Shown in pieces: positions 11,945 through 23,845 of a stretch of 64,000 nucleotides of DNA. A program made the translations under genes and the position numbers. Position 1 is the stretch's first letter. Each line of letters starts with the position of its first letter. The stretch is from Datura wrightii. Its lineage: Eukaryota > Streptophyta > Magnoliopsida > Solanales > Solanaceae. The notes under the pieces are model-generated. The model saw only the letters and a list, made by a program, of their open reading frames with translations, was not told the DNA's origin and did no database searches. The stretch covers positions 64,496,001 through 64,560,000 of the forward strand of contig JASDFA010000006.1 of the NCBI GenBank assembly GCA_035772735.1, in the 5' to 3' direction.

Positions 11945-13577
11945 GCAACCACATCACTCACTAGATAATTAGCAAAGTCCGCAAACCATGGAATGAGATC
12001 CTTGAAAGCAGCCAAAACCTGCTTGTTGGGAAATGTGTAATATACATCAAGCTCATCTCTAACTATTGCATCTGCCTCTAATCTTAACAAGTGATCCGCT
12101 ACCTGATTTTTGGTCCCCTTCCGGTTCTTAACCTCAAACTCGAACTCTTGCAGTAACAGTACCCATATAATCAATTGTGGTTTGGCATCCTTCTTTGCCA
12201 TCAAATATCATAGAGATGCATGGTCTTTATGAACTATCACCTTAGTTCCAAGCAAGTAAGCCCGAAACTTCTCAAATGCAAATACCACAGCCAACAACTC
12301 TTGTTCTGTCACGGTGTAATTTTTTTGAGCTGCACTAAGCGCCTTGATAGCATAATAGATCAAATGAAAAATCTTCTCATTCCTTTGGCCCAAAACAACA
12401 CCCAGGACCACTCTGCTAGAATTGCACATCACCTCAAATGGTAAAGATCAGTCAAGAGCAACTATAATCGGAACAGTGGTCAATTTCTCTTTCACGCACT
12501 CAAAAGCCTTCAAGCATGCATCATCAAATACAAATTTCACCTATTTCTCAAGTAGATTGCACAAGGGATGTGCAATCTTAGAGAAGTCCTTGATGAATCT
12601 CCGATAGAACCCCGCATAACCCAAAAATCTTTGAATACCCTTCACGAAAATCGAAGGAGGTAAGCTAGCTATTACATCGACCTTTGCTCTGTCCACCTCA
12701 ATGCTCTTAGGTGAAATCCTGTGATCGAGCACTATATCTTCCTTGATCATAAAATAGCACTTTTTACAATTAAGCACCAAGTTGGTTTCTTCACATCTCT
12801 ACAGCACCTTGCTCAAATGAGCCAAACAATCATCAAAAGAGTCACCCACCACTGAAAAATCATCCATAAAAACTTCGATGGTGTCCTCCACTATTCAAAG
12901 AATATAGACATCATACAGCGCTAAAAAGTGGTGGGTGCATTACATAATTCGAACGGCATCCTTTAGAAGGCGAAAGTCTCGTAGGGGCAAGTGAAAGTGT
13001 TTTTCTCTTGGTCTTCGGGGGCTATAGATATCTGATTGTACCCCAAATAACCATCAAGAAAGCAGTACCACCCCCTGCCTGCAAAACGGTCTAGCATCTG
13101 ATCCATGAATGGCATCAGAAAATGATCTTTTTGCGTCCAGTGGTTTAGCTTCCGATAATCCATGCATACTATCCAACCTGTGACTGGCCTCAGTAGAATA
13201 AGCTCATTATTTGCATTTGGAACCACAGCGATTCCACCCTTATTTGTCACATACTGGATTGGGCTCACCCATTTGTTGTTTGCAATAGGGTAAACCACAC
13301 TTGCATCCAACCACGTAATAATCTCCTTCTTGACCACCTCTTGCATAGGTGGATTCAACCTAAGCTGATGCTCAGTACTCGAAATACAGTTTGGCTCAAG
13401 CTTGATCTTATGCCTGCGAATCCCTGGTGAAATTCCAATAATTTCCACTATGGTCCACCCAATGGCCTTCTTATACCTTTTCATAATAGAGACCTTAGCC
13501 TCCACTTGCCATTCCACCAAGTCTGCTGCTATAATGACCAGTAATGTGTTTTCGGTTCCCAAAAATACATATCGCAA
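11945..13577 (-). pseudogene. Athila-A reverse transcriptase and RNase H (degenerate)
   Basis: On the minus strand the reverse transcriptase starts near 13577. It has IRRHKIKLEPN, VCMDYRKLNHWTQKDHF (~13180-13120), FLDGYLGYNQI and FTCPYETFAF (~12970). The catalytic FMDDFSVVG box is at about 12855-12880. RNase H follows with KNYTVTEQELLAVVFAFEKFRAYLLG (in part, ~12340-12250), HKDHASL and NQVADHLLRLE (~12090). Stops lie at least near 12961, 12541 and 12206, and the frame changes between 12963 and 12780. After DFANYLVSDVV the sequence passes into the inserted Athila-B LTR, so the integrase is absent here. Confidence 0.9.
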
Positions 13578-13592
13578 ATGAGATGGAAGCGC

Positions 13593-14423
13593 CTAAAGCT
13601 CCAATACTGGAGGCTCCTCAATAGATGACTTGGCCGGTGGGGTTACATGATTTTTCAGATCAAGATCAATCTTCTTTGGGGCATAAGTGTACGACCCCAT
13701 ACCGGCAAGTGCATTAACTATCTCATCACCCCTCTTTATCTCATCAACATAAACATTCATCAACACTGCTTTTAAGTCTTCAATACTTAATCTCTCCTCA
13801 ATAGGCATCATTGGAAGCTCAGCCTCCATAATATAAATCACTGAAATCACCGGCATATCATTTGGTTTCTTCATGGAGCGGCACACATAAAATGTCATTT
13901 CCTCATTATTCAGCCGAAATTTCAGTTGTCCGATTTCTATGTCCACAAGAGCACAACCGGTGGCAAGGAATGATCGCTCAAGATAATGGGGACCCTAAAA
14001 TCCACCTTACAGTCAAGAATAAAAAAATTGGTAGGAAATATAAAAGACTCAACCTTCACCAGAACATTATAAAGAATCTCCAACGGATTTTTCACCATAC
14101 GATCTGCCATCAGAAGCCACATTATAGTCGTTTTGGGGGCTCCCTTAGCCCAACTATCTGAACACTACCAGCGGCATAAGATTAATACTAGCTCCTAAAT
14201 CACATAGTGACTTAGAAAAATTGAAAGCTCTAATAGTAAACGGTATGGTGAACGCTCCAGGGTCTTCCTTTTTCTGCACAAGGGACCGAGATACTATTGC
14301 ACTATAATGGTGAAAATTATCTGCAGGCTCAAAGCTCACAGTCCTCTTCTTAGTGATGAGATCCTTCATAAATTTCACATAGTCAGGAATCTGCTCAGGT
14401 GCCTCAATTAAAGGGATATCCAC
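13593..14423 (-). pseudogene. Athila-A protease region (degenerate)
   Basis: This is the protease part of gag-pol, which in intact elements cuts the polyprotein. The hallmark CDLGASINLMPL, the Athila form of the retroviral aspartic protease site, lies at about 14190-14155. It is preceded by FTIPFTI...FSKS. Downstream frames at 14122-13937 (MVKNPLEILYNVLVKVESFIFP) and 13946-13593 continue the linker to reverse transcriptase in pieces. Several stops and frame changes interrupt it. Confidence 0.82.
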
Positions 14424-14511
14424 AAATAATTATTTCAGCATCGAGATAAATTTGTGATACTTCCCTTCCTCAACCTTATTATTCAACCTCTATGGTAAAA
14501 GGGGAAGGGAT

Positions 14512-16252
14512 CTAGGAATGGGAGTCAAACTTTTGAGAGACCTCCTTCTCCTTCCCTTTTTCAGACGCACTCTCCTTTTCAATACTAAGAGTTGTTTTAT
14601 CAACTGCATCACCTACCATGACTTGATCCTCAGAATCTGGCATCTTATCATCATCAATTAACTCAGGCTTAACTACCTCATTAACTACAATTGGCATGGG
14701 AGGATCAACTGTCTCCTTTCTGCTTCTAGTAGTAATAGCCATACAATGACTGTCATTTTTCAGGTTTTTCATTGGTGTTACTAGGAAGCATTCCCTTCTG
14801 CCTTTGGTTCATAGCAACAGACATCTGACCAAGCTTTTGCTCAATCTTCTTAATGGCAACAGCATGGACTCCACATTTTAGTTCATCCCAGAAATATCAG
14901 CATAAAGTTCCTTAAAATGGTCATTAGTCACCTCCATCTGCTTCAAGACTTTGGCTAACATATCTTCCACCATTGAACCACTAGATTCTGGTTCACAGTT
15001 CCTTGGAGGAACATAAAGACCACCTCTATCATTTTCGTACTCATCACACTTTCTCCAGTCACCATTATCTCTACCTCTACTCATATCCCTATATTGGCCC
15101 CGACAGTAATTGTTGTCTCGGTAATAGCTCTGACCTTGATTCCTTTGACCTTGGAACCAAGAGTGTTGGTTAGACCCTTACGCATTGGCCCAGGAACCCG
15201 CCCCTTGATCATTCAAATAATTTGCTTCCTCCTCAGACTCTGACGCTCCTCCATCATTTCTTGGGGCCTTACCTTGAGAACAAACTACATTTACCTTTTC
15301 TTGTCTTGGCTCCTATAATATGCTTGGAAAGGAGCCCCATCGTGGTATTGATCTCATCAATATCATGATCTCTCTATTCATCCTTCCTCCTCTGCTCCGC
15401 ATATATACCTACCGCATAAGTACCAGCAGGAACTTTTGACTCTCTTGTGTGCCATGCGAGGTTGGTTTTGGTGATCCTATCAAGTACCTTAGCAGCCTTA
15501 GCATATATGTGACTCATGAATGTTCCACCGAAGACAGTATTTGCCACTTCTTTGGTATTAGCATTCAGAGACCTATAAAATATCTCCAATAGTATATCAT
15601 TTGGGATTCTATGGTTGGGCACCTTCTTCAACTTTTTGTTGAACCACAACCAAATATCATGAAGTTCTTCAGAATTCAACTGTCTAAAGTTGTAAATCCA
15701 TCCTTCAACTGTAACTCTCTGGAAGGTGGAAAGAATCTCTCAAGAAAATCCCTTTTGAGCTCCCACCACATAGTAATAGAATCATTTAGCAATTTAGCCA
15801 ACCAAAATGTTGCCTCACTCTCCAGTGAAAATAGGAATAACCTCAGCCTTATTGCATCCTGACTTACCCCAATTGTTTGTACACCTTGCAAATATCCATA
15901 AAATTTGTCGAGTATGTGCATCATCAGTAGCATGACCAGCGAATATCCCCTTCATATTGAGCAGTTGGATCATTATACTAGTAATATCAAATTTTACCCC
16001 AGCAGGAAAATGGGGAGGGACAATAGCACCAGTGGCACCGGCCTCATCAATATCAGTATCATCATTGTCATCAAAGTATTGGTGCCTCTGTTGGTTTAGA
16101 CCTCTGTTCCTTCTAGCTCGCTCAGCATAGGCAACTTGGCGTTACTCTTCAGCAAGCCTAGCTGCCTCTCGTTCTCATGTGTGAGCCTATTCCTCAGCCA
16201 ACATTTGGGTTGTTGCTTCTTCCATTGTCTCTTTCCCCCAAAAGTTGGCCAT
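14512..16252 (-). pseudogene. Athila-A gag (degenerate)
   Basis: The likely start is the ATG at 16252-16250 (MANFWGKETMEEATTQ), about 190 bases after the primer-binding site. Two stops follow within 30 codons. The gag core is clear at 15933-15676 (SQDAIRLRLFLFSLESEATFWL ... MWWELKRDFLERFFPPS). It continues at 15679-15374 (LHDIWLWFNKKLKKVPNHRIP ... FYRSLNANTKEVANTVFGGTF). The C-terminal linker is at 15084-14512. These match the Athila/Tat gag arrangement. The gene is broken in several places and cannot make full-length Gag. Confidence 0.85.
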
Positions 16253-16440
16253 TTTTCTTATATTTCTCAGAGTTCGCTCAAGTTCGTGATCAATTAGAAC
16301 CATGGATTTTACTTGGCTCCGGGTACTGGGCATACACGAACCTGAGACCTATAAAGAAAATAAGAAAAATAAAGAAAAATAAAAAGGAAATAAGCACCAA
16401 CAGCAAAGCAAACATAATTAACTAAAGCCTAAGCCGTATT

Positions 16441-16459
16441 CCCCGACAACGACGCCAAA
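16441..16459 (-). other. Primer-binding site, Athila type
   Basis: The minus strand reads TTGGCGTCGTTGTCGGGG, two changes from the TGGCGCCGTTGCCGGGGA stretch that follows the 5' LTR in Athila and Calypso elements. Six bases separate it from the LTR end at 16466. It identifies the lineage and the LTR boundary. Confidence 0.88.
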
Positions 16460-16465
16460 ATTTAA

Positions 16466-18153
16466 TGTCGCCCAAATTACACTTCCAAAAGAGATATAAA
16501 GTGGCTGATGTTCAAATATAGAACCCAACAAGGGTTGAGGTCGAATCCCACGAGGAATATAGCTAGGACCTCAGTTAATGCATTTAACTAATACTATTAT
16601 TTGCTTATTTCCTAGGGGGAAGATTGTAACAAGAAATAATGTAAAGCACTATATAGCAGTGAGTAGATTCTTAATTAAAATTGATTGTATTCAATGAGTG
16701 AGTTGACTAGGTCTGTGTTCCCCATGACTTCATAACAACAAAGCATTTTATACTAGTGATCTAATCTGGTGTTTAGCATGCAATATCAGTAAGTTAATTT
16801 CACCTAAATGGTTGGTCCCCCTATTAGATGATTATCACCACGCAACTTCATTCTTATGTGGGTGTATACTTGATTAGCCCTTACCTTTGATATCGGATTA
16901 GCTATTCCCAGATAAGGTCAAGCTATTAGATGAGGGTTGATAACCTCAAATATCTATTGTTAATCTCTTTTCCCATTCATTATCCCCTTGATCCGGTGGG
17001 TAAGAATAAGGCAAATTTCAACATTAGCGACAGTCAAAAATTAATTAAAATGAAGGGAAGAACAACACATGCATAAACCCCATTCAAGATTCACCAAATA
17101 TTTTTGCCTATGTGGGTTAATTCATCATGGTTTCCACAACCCTAGTTATGGGTTTAGCTATTCATACTTGCATAATTACAATTAAGAATTATATTAAAAA
17201 TCATAATTGTAAACTTACAATAATGTAGACGAAACCACACTCCTTGAATTAATCAACAAGAATCCAAAATCTATAATCAAAAGTTGTTTGAATCTCAAAA
17301 TCCAAGAACAAAATTATAAAAATTATTTCTTGAATCTCAATGTCGACCAACAACCTTGAAAAGATGGTAAAAAGTAGTAAACTGTAAAAAGAAACCTAAA
17401 TAAAGTATTTATAAATATAAAATAAATCCTTTTCTAACTAAACAAGGAAGTCAGGTCAGCAGTGATGATGACTCGTTAGGCGATCTAATGAGTCGTTAAG
17501 TGCAATAACTATTCATTCTCAATAATTCTTCGCTCTTGATGACGGCTCATCCAATGACTCATTGAGTGCAACAATGAGTCGTTAGGTCTCCTGTTTCTTC
17601 AAGGACCCAAATATCCAATGTTCTTAATAGTGATCCTGATTGCTAATGACGAGTCGTTAAGTCTCAGGACGACTCATAGCTCCTTCCGTCACCACTCTCA
17701 ATACTTTGCTCAGATTTTGGACGTTCTGCTAATGGTTACATAGGATGAGTCGTGGAGTCATGTGATGAATTTTTTATCCTCCCGTCAAGTCTCTCAATTG
17801 TTTTGAACAATTTCTGCTTCCAGTTCCAACGCCTTACCTAACATGGTCATTGTTAGACTTGATGAGTCATGGTGTCCACTCATTGTCACTACTATTTTCA
17901 GCTCATGTTTTAAACTTCAAGACCTTCTTCTCTAAGCGGATCAAAGGACGAGGCGCCAAGTGACATGACGACTCGTTACCTCATTGGCAGTCTAAACTTA
18001 GCCCATTTTTGGCTTATTTTGCCTATTTCACTTTTCAAACCTGTTTCTCTGCAACACTTAACACAAACACATTATATCTATATAAACATACCTGGTATTA
18101 GCATATTTTCTTAGTTTTAAGCATCAAAGGTGTCGTAAAACCATGGCACATCA
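16466..18153 (-). repeat. Athila-A 5' LTR
   Basis: The ends on the plus strand are TGTCGCCC...GGCACATCA, so the minus strand begins TGATGTGCC at 18153. The length is 1688 bp. The right boundary is exact because the DNA beyond it resumes Tekay-2 reverse transcriptase (the FDQLYGAAVF codons). Plus-strand bases 17460-17985 carry about ten variants of the word GACTCGTTA/GAGTCGTTA, 168-693 bp into the LTR. It aligns with the solo LTR at 5224-6830. Confidence 0.88.
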
Positions 18154-19106
18154 AACACCGCTGCTCCGTATAACTGATCAAATAAGTCATATAGTCAAGG
18201 AAGAGGATATTTATTCCGGATGGTTACCTTATACAACTAATAGTAATTAATACACGTCCGCATACGACCATCCTTTTTTTTCACAAACAAGACGAGGCAC
18301 CTCAAGGAGAGACACTCGATCTGATAAACCCCTTACTAAGCAATTCTTGCAACTGATCGTTGAGTTCTTTCAACTCAGTTGGTGCCAATCTATATGGCAG
18401 AATAGAAGTAGGTCGAGTCTCTGGCTCTAAATCTACAGACCAATCAATTGTTCAAGTCACACACTCCCATAATCCATTTTCTCTTCACAAAATTCCCTTC
18501 GATCCCCCCATTGTAGAAATCAATATCACGATTCGGCAGCATGTCGGGCAGATCTACAGGGAATACCTCTAAGAGTTCACAAACTACCGGGACTGACTCT
18601 TTGGAAGGACCCTCAAAACTAGTATTCTGAATATGAGATAGATATGTTGAATACCCCCGCCCTATCAATTTACGGTCACCAACATAAGAAATGATTTTCT
18701 TAGGAGCAGGACTACAATTCCCTTTCCACTCCAACCTGGACGACCCTGGGCCTGATATAGTGACGGTCTTAGTATAGCAACCCAGAATAGTATGGTAAGG
18801 AGATAACCAGCTCATTCCCAGAATCACATCAAAATCTATCATGTCCAATATCTCTAAATCTACTAGAGTATCAAAACCCCATAAAGTCAACAATGCAATC
18901 ACAACATACCCTATTTACCATCACGTAATACCCCATAGGAGTAGACACATGGATAGGAATATCAAGTATATCATAGGCAAGATCCAACCCCAAAGTAAAA
19001 TAAGTAGACACATAAAAAAAGTATAACTTAGATCAAACAAAACCATAGTCATTTTGTTGGACACAAAGATCGTATCTATGATAACAACGTCGGAAGCCTC
19101 TGCCAC
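18154..19106 (-). pseudogene. Tekay-2 protease and N-terminal reverse transcriptase (broken by Athila-A)
   Basis: On the minus strand the protease C-terminal part is DFDVILGMSWLSPYHTILGC (~18840-18780). The linker VPVVCELLEVFPVDLPDMLPNRDIDF (in part) is at ~18600-18520. The reverse transcriptase start ends at DQLYGAAVF (18180-18154), where the Athila-A LTR begins. The active-site DSGA is not clear in 19106-18921. Frameshifts are present near 18500. Its stage of decay is greater than that of Tekay-1, consistent with its being the outermost layer. Confidence 0.82.
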
Positions 19107-19245
19107 AGGCCTACCCGAGAATGCATAGAAATGAGCCTGACCACTCGCCTGAGAACTGCCTCAGTTGGGTTGTGCAACCCCTCTACTGGACTGAATACCA
19201 CCCCTTTTGTTCTGAACACCTCCTCTACTCATCTGGGTGCCACCT

Positions 19246-20550
19246 CTAACCACTGGCTGATTGCCCCGCCCTAACTGAGGCGATCCTTGCTGAACGCATT
19301 CCCTCCTTTCTGTGTAGGGGCCAAAGCTCGAGGATCTTGGTGTGGAACAATCTTTCCACCCTATCCAAACCTAAGACACCACCTACAGATGTGACCATAC
19401 TTTTCACACTCATGGCACACCTTCTCAATCACCGATCTCTGAGCCGGAACTGAGGAAATAGAACAAGCCCCGAAATCTGTGTGAATCATCTGGTTACCTC
19501 CAACTGCACCTATTAGTCATGGAGTGGTACCTGACGGACCCTCATCTAACACCTGTATAGCTGACTAAACAGGGCGTCCTGAGTAGCCGTAAGGTACAAA
19601 TAGTCCTGGCAGAAGAGTCGCTGTAAAAACCAACCTTCCGAGCCTTCTTCTCGGCATTCTTTGTGTAATCCTCCTGTTTCACCCCCTCCACATTCTTTAC
19701 AAACTCTACTACCTCCTAAAAGGTCTTACTTTCATAAACTATCTGAAGAACCAATAGTTGAAGCCCCACATTTCGGCCTTTAACAAACCGCCTGATTCTC
19801 TCTTTCTCTGTGGACAATAAGGGAAGAACATACCTAGACAGGGAGTGGAAATGGGTCTTGTGTGCTGCGACTGAAAAGTTCCCCTACTCGATGGTGTGAA
19901 CTCGTCTCGTCTCCTATCTCTTATGGTACAGGGTACATACTTCTCCAAAAGGTGGAGTACAACTGGTTACAGGTCAATGGTGGTGACCCTACTGGTCTGC
20001 ACTCTACAAAAGCCCTCCGCCGGAGCTTAGCATCGCCCATCAACTAGAAGGTGAAAAACTCCACCCGATACTTCTCCACTGCCCTCATTTTATAGAGCCC
20101 CTCATGATAGTCAATGATGAATTCGTAGGCGTCCTCCACCTCAATTTCATAGAAAGTGGGAGGCTTCATCTTGGTGAACCTCCAAAATAGATCATGTTGC
20201 TTCCCCGTCATTACCGGTTCAACCACCGAACTTGGAAACATCACCGCCTCTGACATATCATTTATATGAGGAGCCACAACAGCTGCATGTTGTACCCCCG
20301 ACTATTTCCCTGCAGGAGCCGCTAGCATTGCCCCATTACCCACGAGGCCGCTCATAAGGTTAAGGACTTGAGCCAGGACCTCGAAAGATGTTGGAGCGGT
20401 TGCCGCCTCTCCCTAAGTCAAGACCTCCACCTCTACAGCCATCCTCTCTTGAACTGCCGGTGGTATGGGAGATGCAGATGTCTCTCAAATCGCAGCAGGA
20501 GCGCGGGCCACTTCTCTCACAGTGGGAGGCTTCCACCCAGAGACCTCGGC
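19246..20550 (-). pseudogene. Tekay-2 gag (degenerate)
   Basis: On the minus strand the gag core includes DLFWRFTKMKPPTFYEIEVEDAYEF (in part, 20215-20130), with HEGLYKMRAVEKYRVEFFTF to 20050. A complete CCHC zinc knuckle, CHECEKYGHICRWC, is at 19376-19417, with correct C-x2-C-x4-H-x4-C spacing. Many stops and frame changes lie between these landmarks. The N-terminal boundary is unclear, because the ~20360-20640 stretch can be read in several frames. Confidence 0.78.
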
Positions 20551-22912
20551 CCAGTTTTTTGGCCGTGATTGGTACCCACCCTAACCCCCAGTGGGCAAAC
20601 CAACCATACCCAATTATTTTTCTCGAAAACCAACACATTTAAGATAAGCAACACATTTAATAGTAAATTAACGAATCACCGATAAATAACGAAAGTCAAC
20701 AAAACCAAATCCTACAATAATACTCCCAAAACCTGATTGTCATTGTAGTTATAGACATCTAACTACCAATGTCTATGAGGAAAATAAAATAACATAACTA
20801 AACCATAATGTATGGACAAAAGACATCCTAGAAGGAAGAGTGGGACTGCTCGTCTAGCTTTGCTCACCTTTCCAAAAATTTGATGCTGCTCTAAAGGTGA
20901 GGGCGAGAAGAGCTTCCTGGGTCAGATTCTGCACTCAGGAAAAAAGTGCAGGCGTATCGTCAGTACGAAATGCAATACTGGTAGGCATCATTAGTCAACC
21001 TTATATAATAACACGTAAGCACGAAAATAATAATATGGGATCAGCCCAAAACATTAATCATACCAACAATGACTCATTTCAAGAACCAAATATGCTCAGG
21101 TTTCAACTGGCCTGCTCACTAAATTAGACCATTCATTGCGGCGGTACTACCCTGGGCAGTAGCTCAACTTAGCTGAACCTTCATCATTTTACTAACTCTT
21201 TGAAACTCACATATCATTTTATTCATTCAGATATACATATGTCACCATCATCGGTATACAAAATACTACATAACCACATGCAATATAGAATGAAACATCA
21301 CAAAGATGGCACAACTCAATCATTAGTTCTCATTTAACTATTTCAACCATCCAGTCATTACAGCGCGTCATATATCACAAGCTCAGTTTAGTCAAATATC
21401 ATGTACTCATTGTAATTCTAATATTCTTATAATACATCGCATAATAGAACCAATGGTGACATGCCGGGAAAACGCCTCCGTCAAATCACCATGAGCACTC
21501 TATCATTCAACATCGACGTAGACACATGTCATAGGGTCTTATTTCTTCCCTTCCAGTCATGACCTACAGAGGACTCTAGAAATTTATGTACTGTACCACG
21601 TGGTATCCACTCCCACTCATATGCTCGTCTGGATGCTCCCCTCGGACACGAACCACTCAGTTAGTATTGCTCGCTTGGATGCTCCCTCGGGCACGAGCCA
21701 CTCATCTCAGGATATTCATATTATCCATATTTCATATCATAATGATTATACTATCAATGAATCTGTTGTAGTTATGACAACACAGAGAACACATATAATA
21801 TCTTAAACATCAATTACGGCTCTCTTAAGTACCAACAACATGTCAAGTTCACCTCAGGGATTACATCAAATATGGAAATTATCACATAACTAATGTTCAG
21901 AGACCAATCAATATTTTATCATTCCACATACATACATGACATTATATAAAGTCTAACTCATCTAAACCATAACCAACCTCAATTTGGGAGGGTTCGAATG
22001 ACAATCACTCTGTCGAAGCCTTACCCTTCCTCAATGCTTCCAAATGCACAAAGTCTAAAACAAGAATATAACACAATTCAATAATCTACTACCGACACAA
22101 GGGTCTTGGAAAAATCAACCCACCCTGTTCAACCCATTACCTCCAGCCACTTCATTACTCATGGATCAATTCCCTACATTCTCTCTCAAACCCCCTCCCC
22201 CTCCCCCCTCCTCCCCCCCCCCCCCCCCTCTTAAAAGCAATTTTAAGGGTAAAGTCCCAATTCCACCTAGTTCTAGGTCTCAATTTCCACATGAACCACA
22301 TTCTATACGAACTACACCTTAGGGAATGATCATTACTCCCTTTTTAAATTTAATATCAAACTTCCATTAGTTCCTCATGAGTCAGCCCTAGTTATATCAA
22401 CCTAGGGATTCTTTGATAGCAAATCACCATTAGAGGTTCCCCCTAGATCCCTCGGTGTTTACGTAATCAACCGTAGTGGTAGCAAGTTAAGAATCTTACT
22501 TTGAGAAGGAAAATCAACTGCTCTGGGGAAAAATCGCCTTCAGTTTTTGGATTTTTCTGCTTTGAAAATAATGGGGTATAACCCCTGAAATCCCATTTAA
22601 ACTAACTTTTTGATTTCTGTCATCCACTGCAGCGGTTACTTTTTCGCTGCAGCGGATCCACTATGGCGGTTAGGGTGTCGCTACAGCGGATCCAGCGATT
22701 ACTCTCCCGATCCTTCACGGCGGAACTCCGACCATTACCACGGTCTCGCTGCAGCGAAAATTCTACCATTGCAGTGATTCGCTGCAACCAGTAGCTTCCA
22801 AAAACAACAAATTTTTCACCAGCTCACCCCACCACACCATTCTATCTATAGTCTAGCCTCGTTGGAGTGTTCTAAGTTTATTTTCCCTCATAATGACATA
22901 CAGATCATTACA
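20550..22912 (-). repeat. Tekay-2 5' LTR (left edge approximate)
   Basis: The right edge is firm: minus-strand TGTAATGATCTGTATGTCAT is a typical Solanaceae Tekay LTR start. The left edge is inferred from the change from gag-like to LTR-like sequence near 20550. Inside are a C-rich tract (22184-22230) and, at 22622-22800, a cluster of CGCTGCAGCGGAT-type words about 110-290 bp into the LTR. Short frames at 21586-21806 show paired GGATGCTCCC/TCGG segments, which are repeats rather than genes. Confidence 0.72.
22184..22230. repeat. C-rich low-complexity tract
   Basis: CCCCCTCCC runs end in about 18 consecutive C. It lies within the Tekay-2 LTR. The exact run length is prone to sequencing error. 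Confidence 0.9.
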
Positions 22913-23845
22913 GTATTAATATTTTTACCCAACTTATAATATTTTTATATAGATTCTAACCTTTTATTACCTTTTATTTTATTTTTAAAAGGTCATACAC
23001 CACCAAGCTAAAAATTAATTAAATTTTTTTAAAAAAATATTATTAGTGTAGATTATTATTAAATAAAATATATAGTTATACTCATGTGATATTATTAATT
23101 TTTCTAATATATTTCATTTCTTTATGATATATTATTCCAGAAATTATTTTGTTTCTTTTTTTCTTTCATATTTTGTATTGGCTCTTTTTTTTCTTTCTAA
23201 ATATATCATTAATTATATATTTATGTTTTAAAATTTATATAATATTGAATTCTTAGTGAATACAACGAAAGTACCCAACTAAATTTAACCATATTAGAGG
23301 CATATCCAATTAAGTTTGACAATAGATGGAGAAATATGCTCTTGCATAATTATACTTCTACAGTTGCTAAATATGTATTGACTATATTTTTTTCAAATTA
23401 TTTTCAAATATTATTTTAAAGAGAGGCCTTTTTCTATACGATTTGAGAATATTTTAAAATTTTATTATTAAAAGAAGAACTTGAAACCAAAAATAAATAA
23501 AAATTGTATCAAGTATATCGAATAATCGTCAAACAAAGTTAGCACCATACTAGATGCAACTCAATGCAGCAATTGAAAATTTAAAAATTGTATAAAGATA
23601 TTAATTTGGAGTAGCATAATAAATATTTGATTGTAAATCTATATAAATTTTATTTATCACGAGCTTCTTTTTTAAAAAAAATTATCTTCTTTACCTAATA
23701 TAGAAAATAAACAATACAAATGAAATAATGTGTATTAAAGAAATAATAAAATTATTATATATAAGTATATATTTTGGATTTTACTAAATAAAAATGAACA
23801 CTTGAGTTAAATAATTATTAAAACGATATTTTTCTACAATTAAAA
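22913..23845. other. AT-rich intergenic DNA
   Basis: No coding, RNA or clear element signature is seen. The composition is strongly AT-rich with many homopolymer runs. It is flanked by the Tekay-2 LTR end and the target duplication of the next solo LTR. It probably represents older host or decayed repeat DNA. Confidence 0.6.

Larger units (their letters stand above)
11945..18153 (-). mobile_element. Athila Ty3-gypsy element (Athila-A), 5' LTR through RNase H
   Basis: On the minus strand the element reads LTR (18153-16466), primer-binding site (16459-16441), gag (16252 to ~15000), protease (~14200), reverse transcriptase and RNase H. It is then cut at 11944/11945 by the Athila-B LTR. The protein style (VVPNANNE...PVTGWIVCMDYRKLN, PEDQEKNTFTCPYETFAF, FMDDFSVVG) is Athila rather than Tekay. 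At the right end it splits the Tekay-2 reverse transcriptase codons, and the adjacent bases AACAC (18154-18158) are the expected target duplication. Integrase and the 3' LTR should lie left of the window. Confidence 0.9.
18154..22912 (-). mobile_element. Second Tekay-type chromovirus (Tekay-2), oldest nest layer, 5' part
   Basis: On the minus strand it reads LTR (22912 to about 20550), gag with zinc knuckle, protease, and the start of reverse transcriptase, broken at 18154 by Athila-A. No clean primer-binding site is visible at the LTR/gag junction, which is decayed. The right end (minus-strand TGTAATGATCTG at 22912) borders AT-rich DNA. GTATT (22913-22917) is the candidate target duplication. 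Its remaining pol and 3' LTR should be left of the window. Confidence 0.82.
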
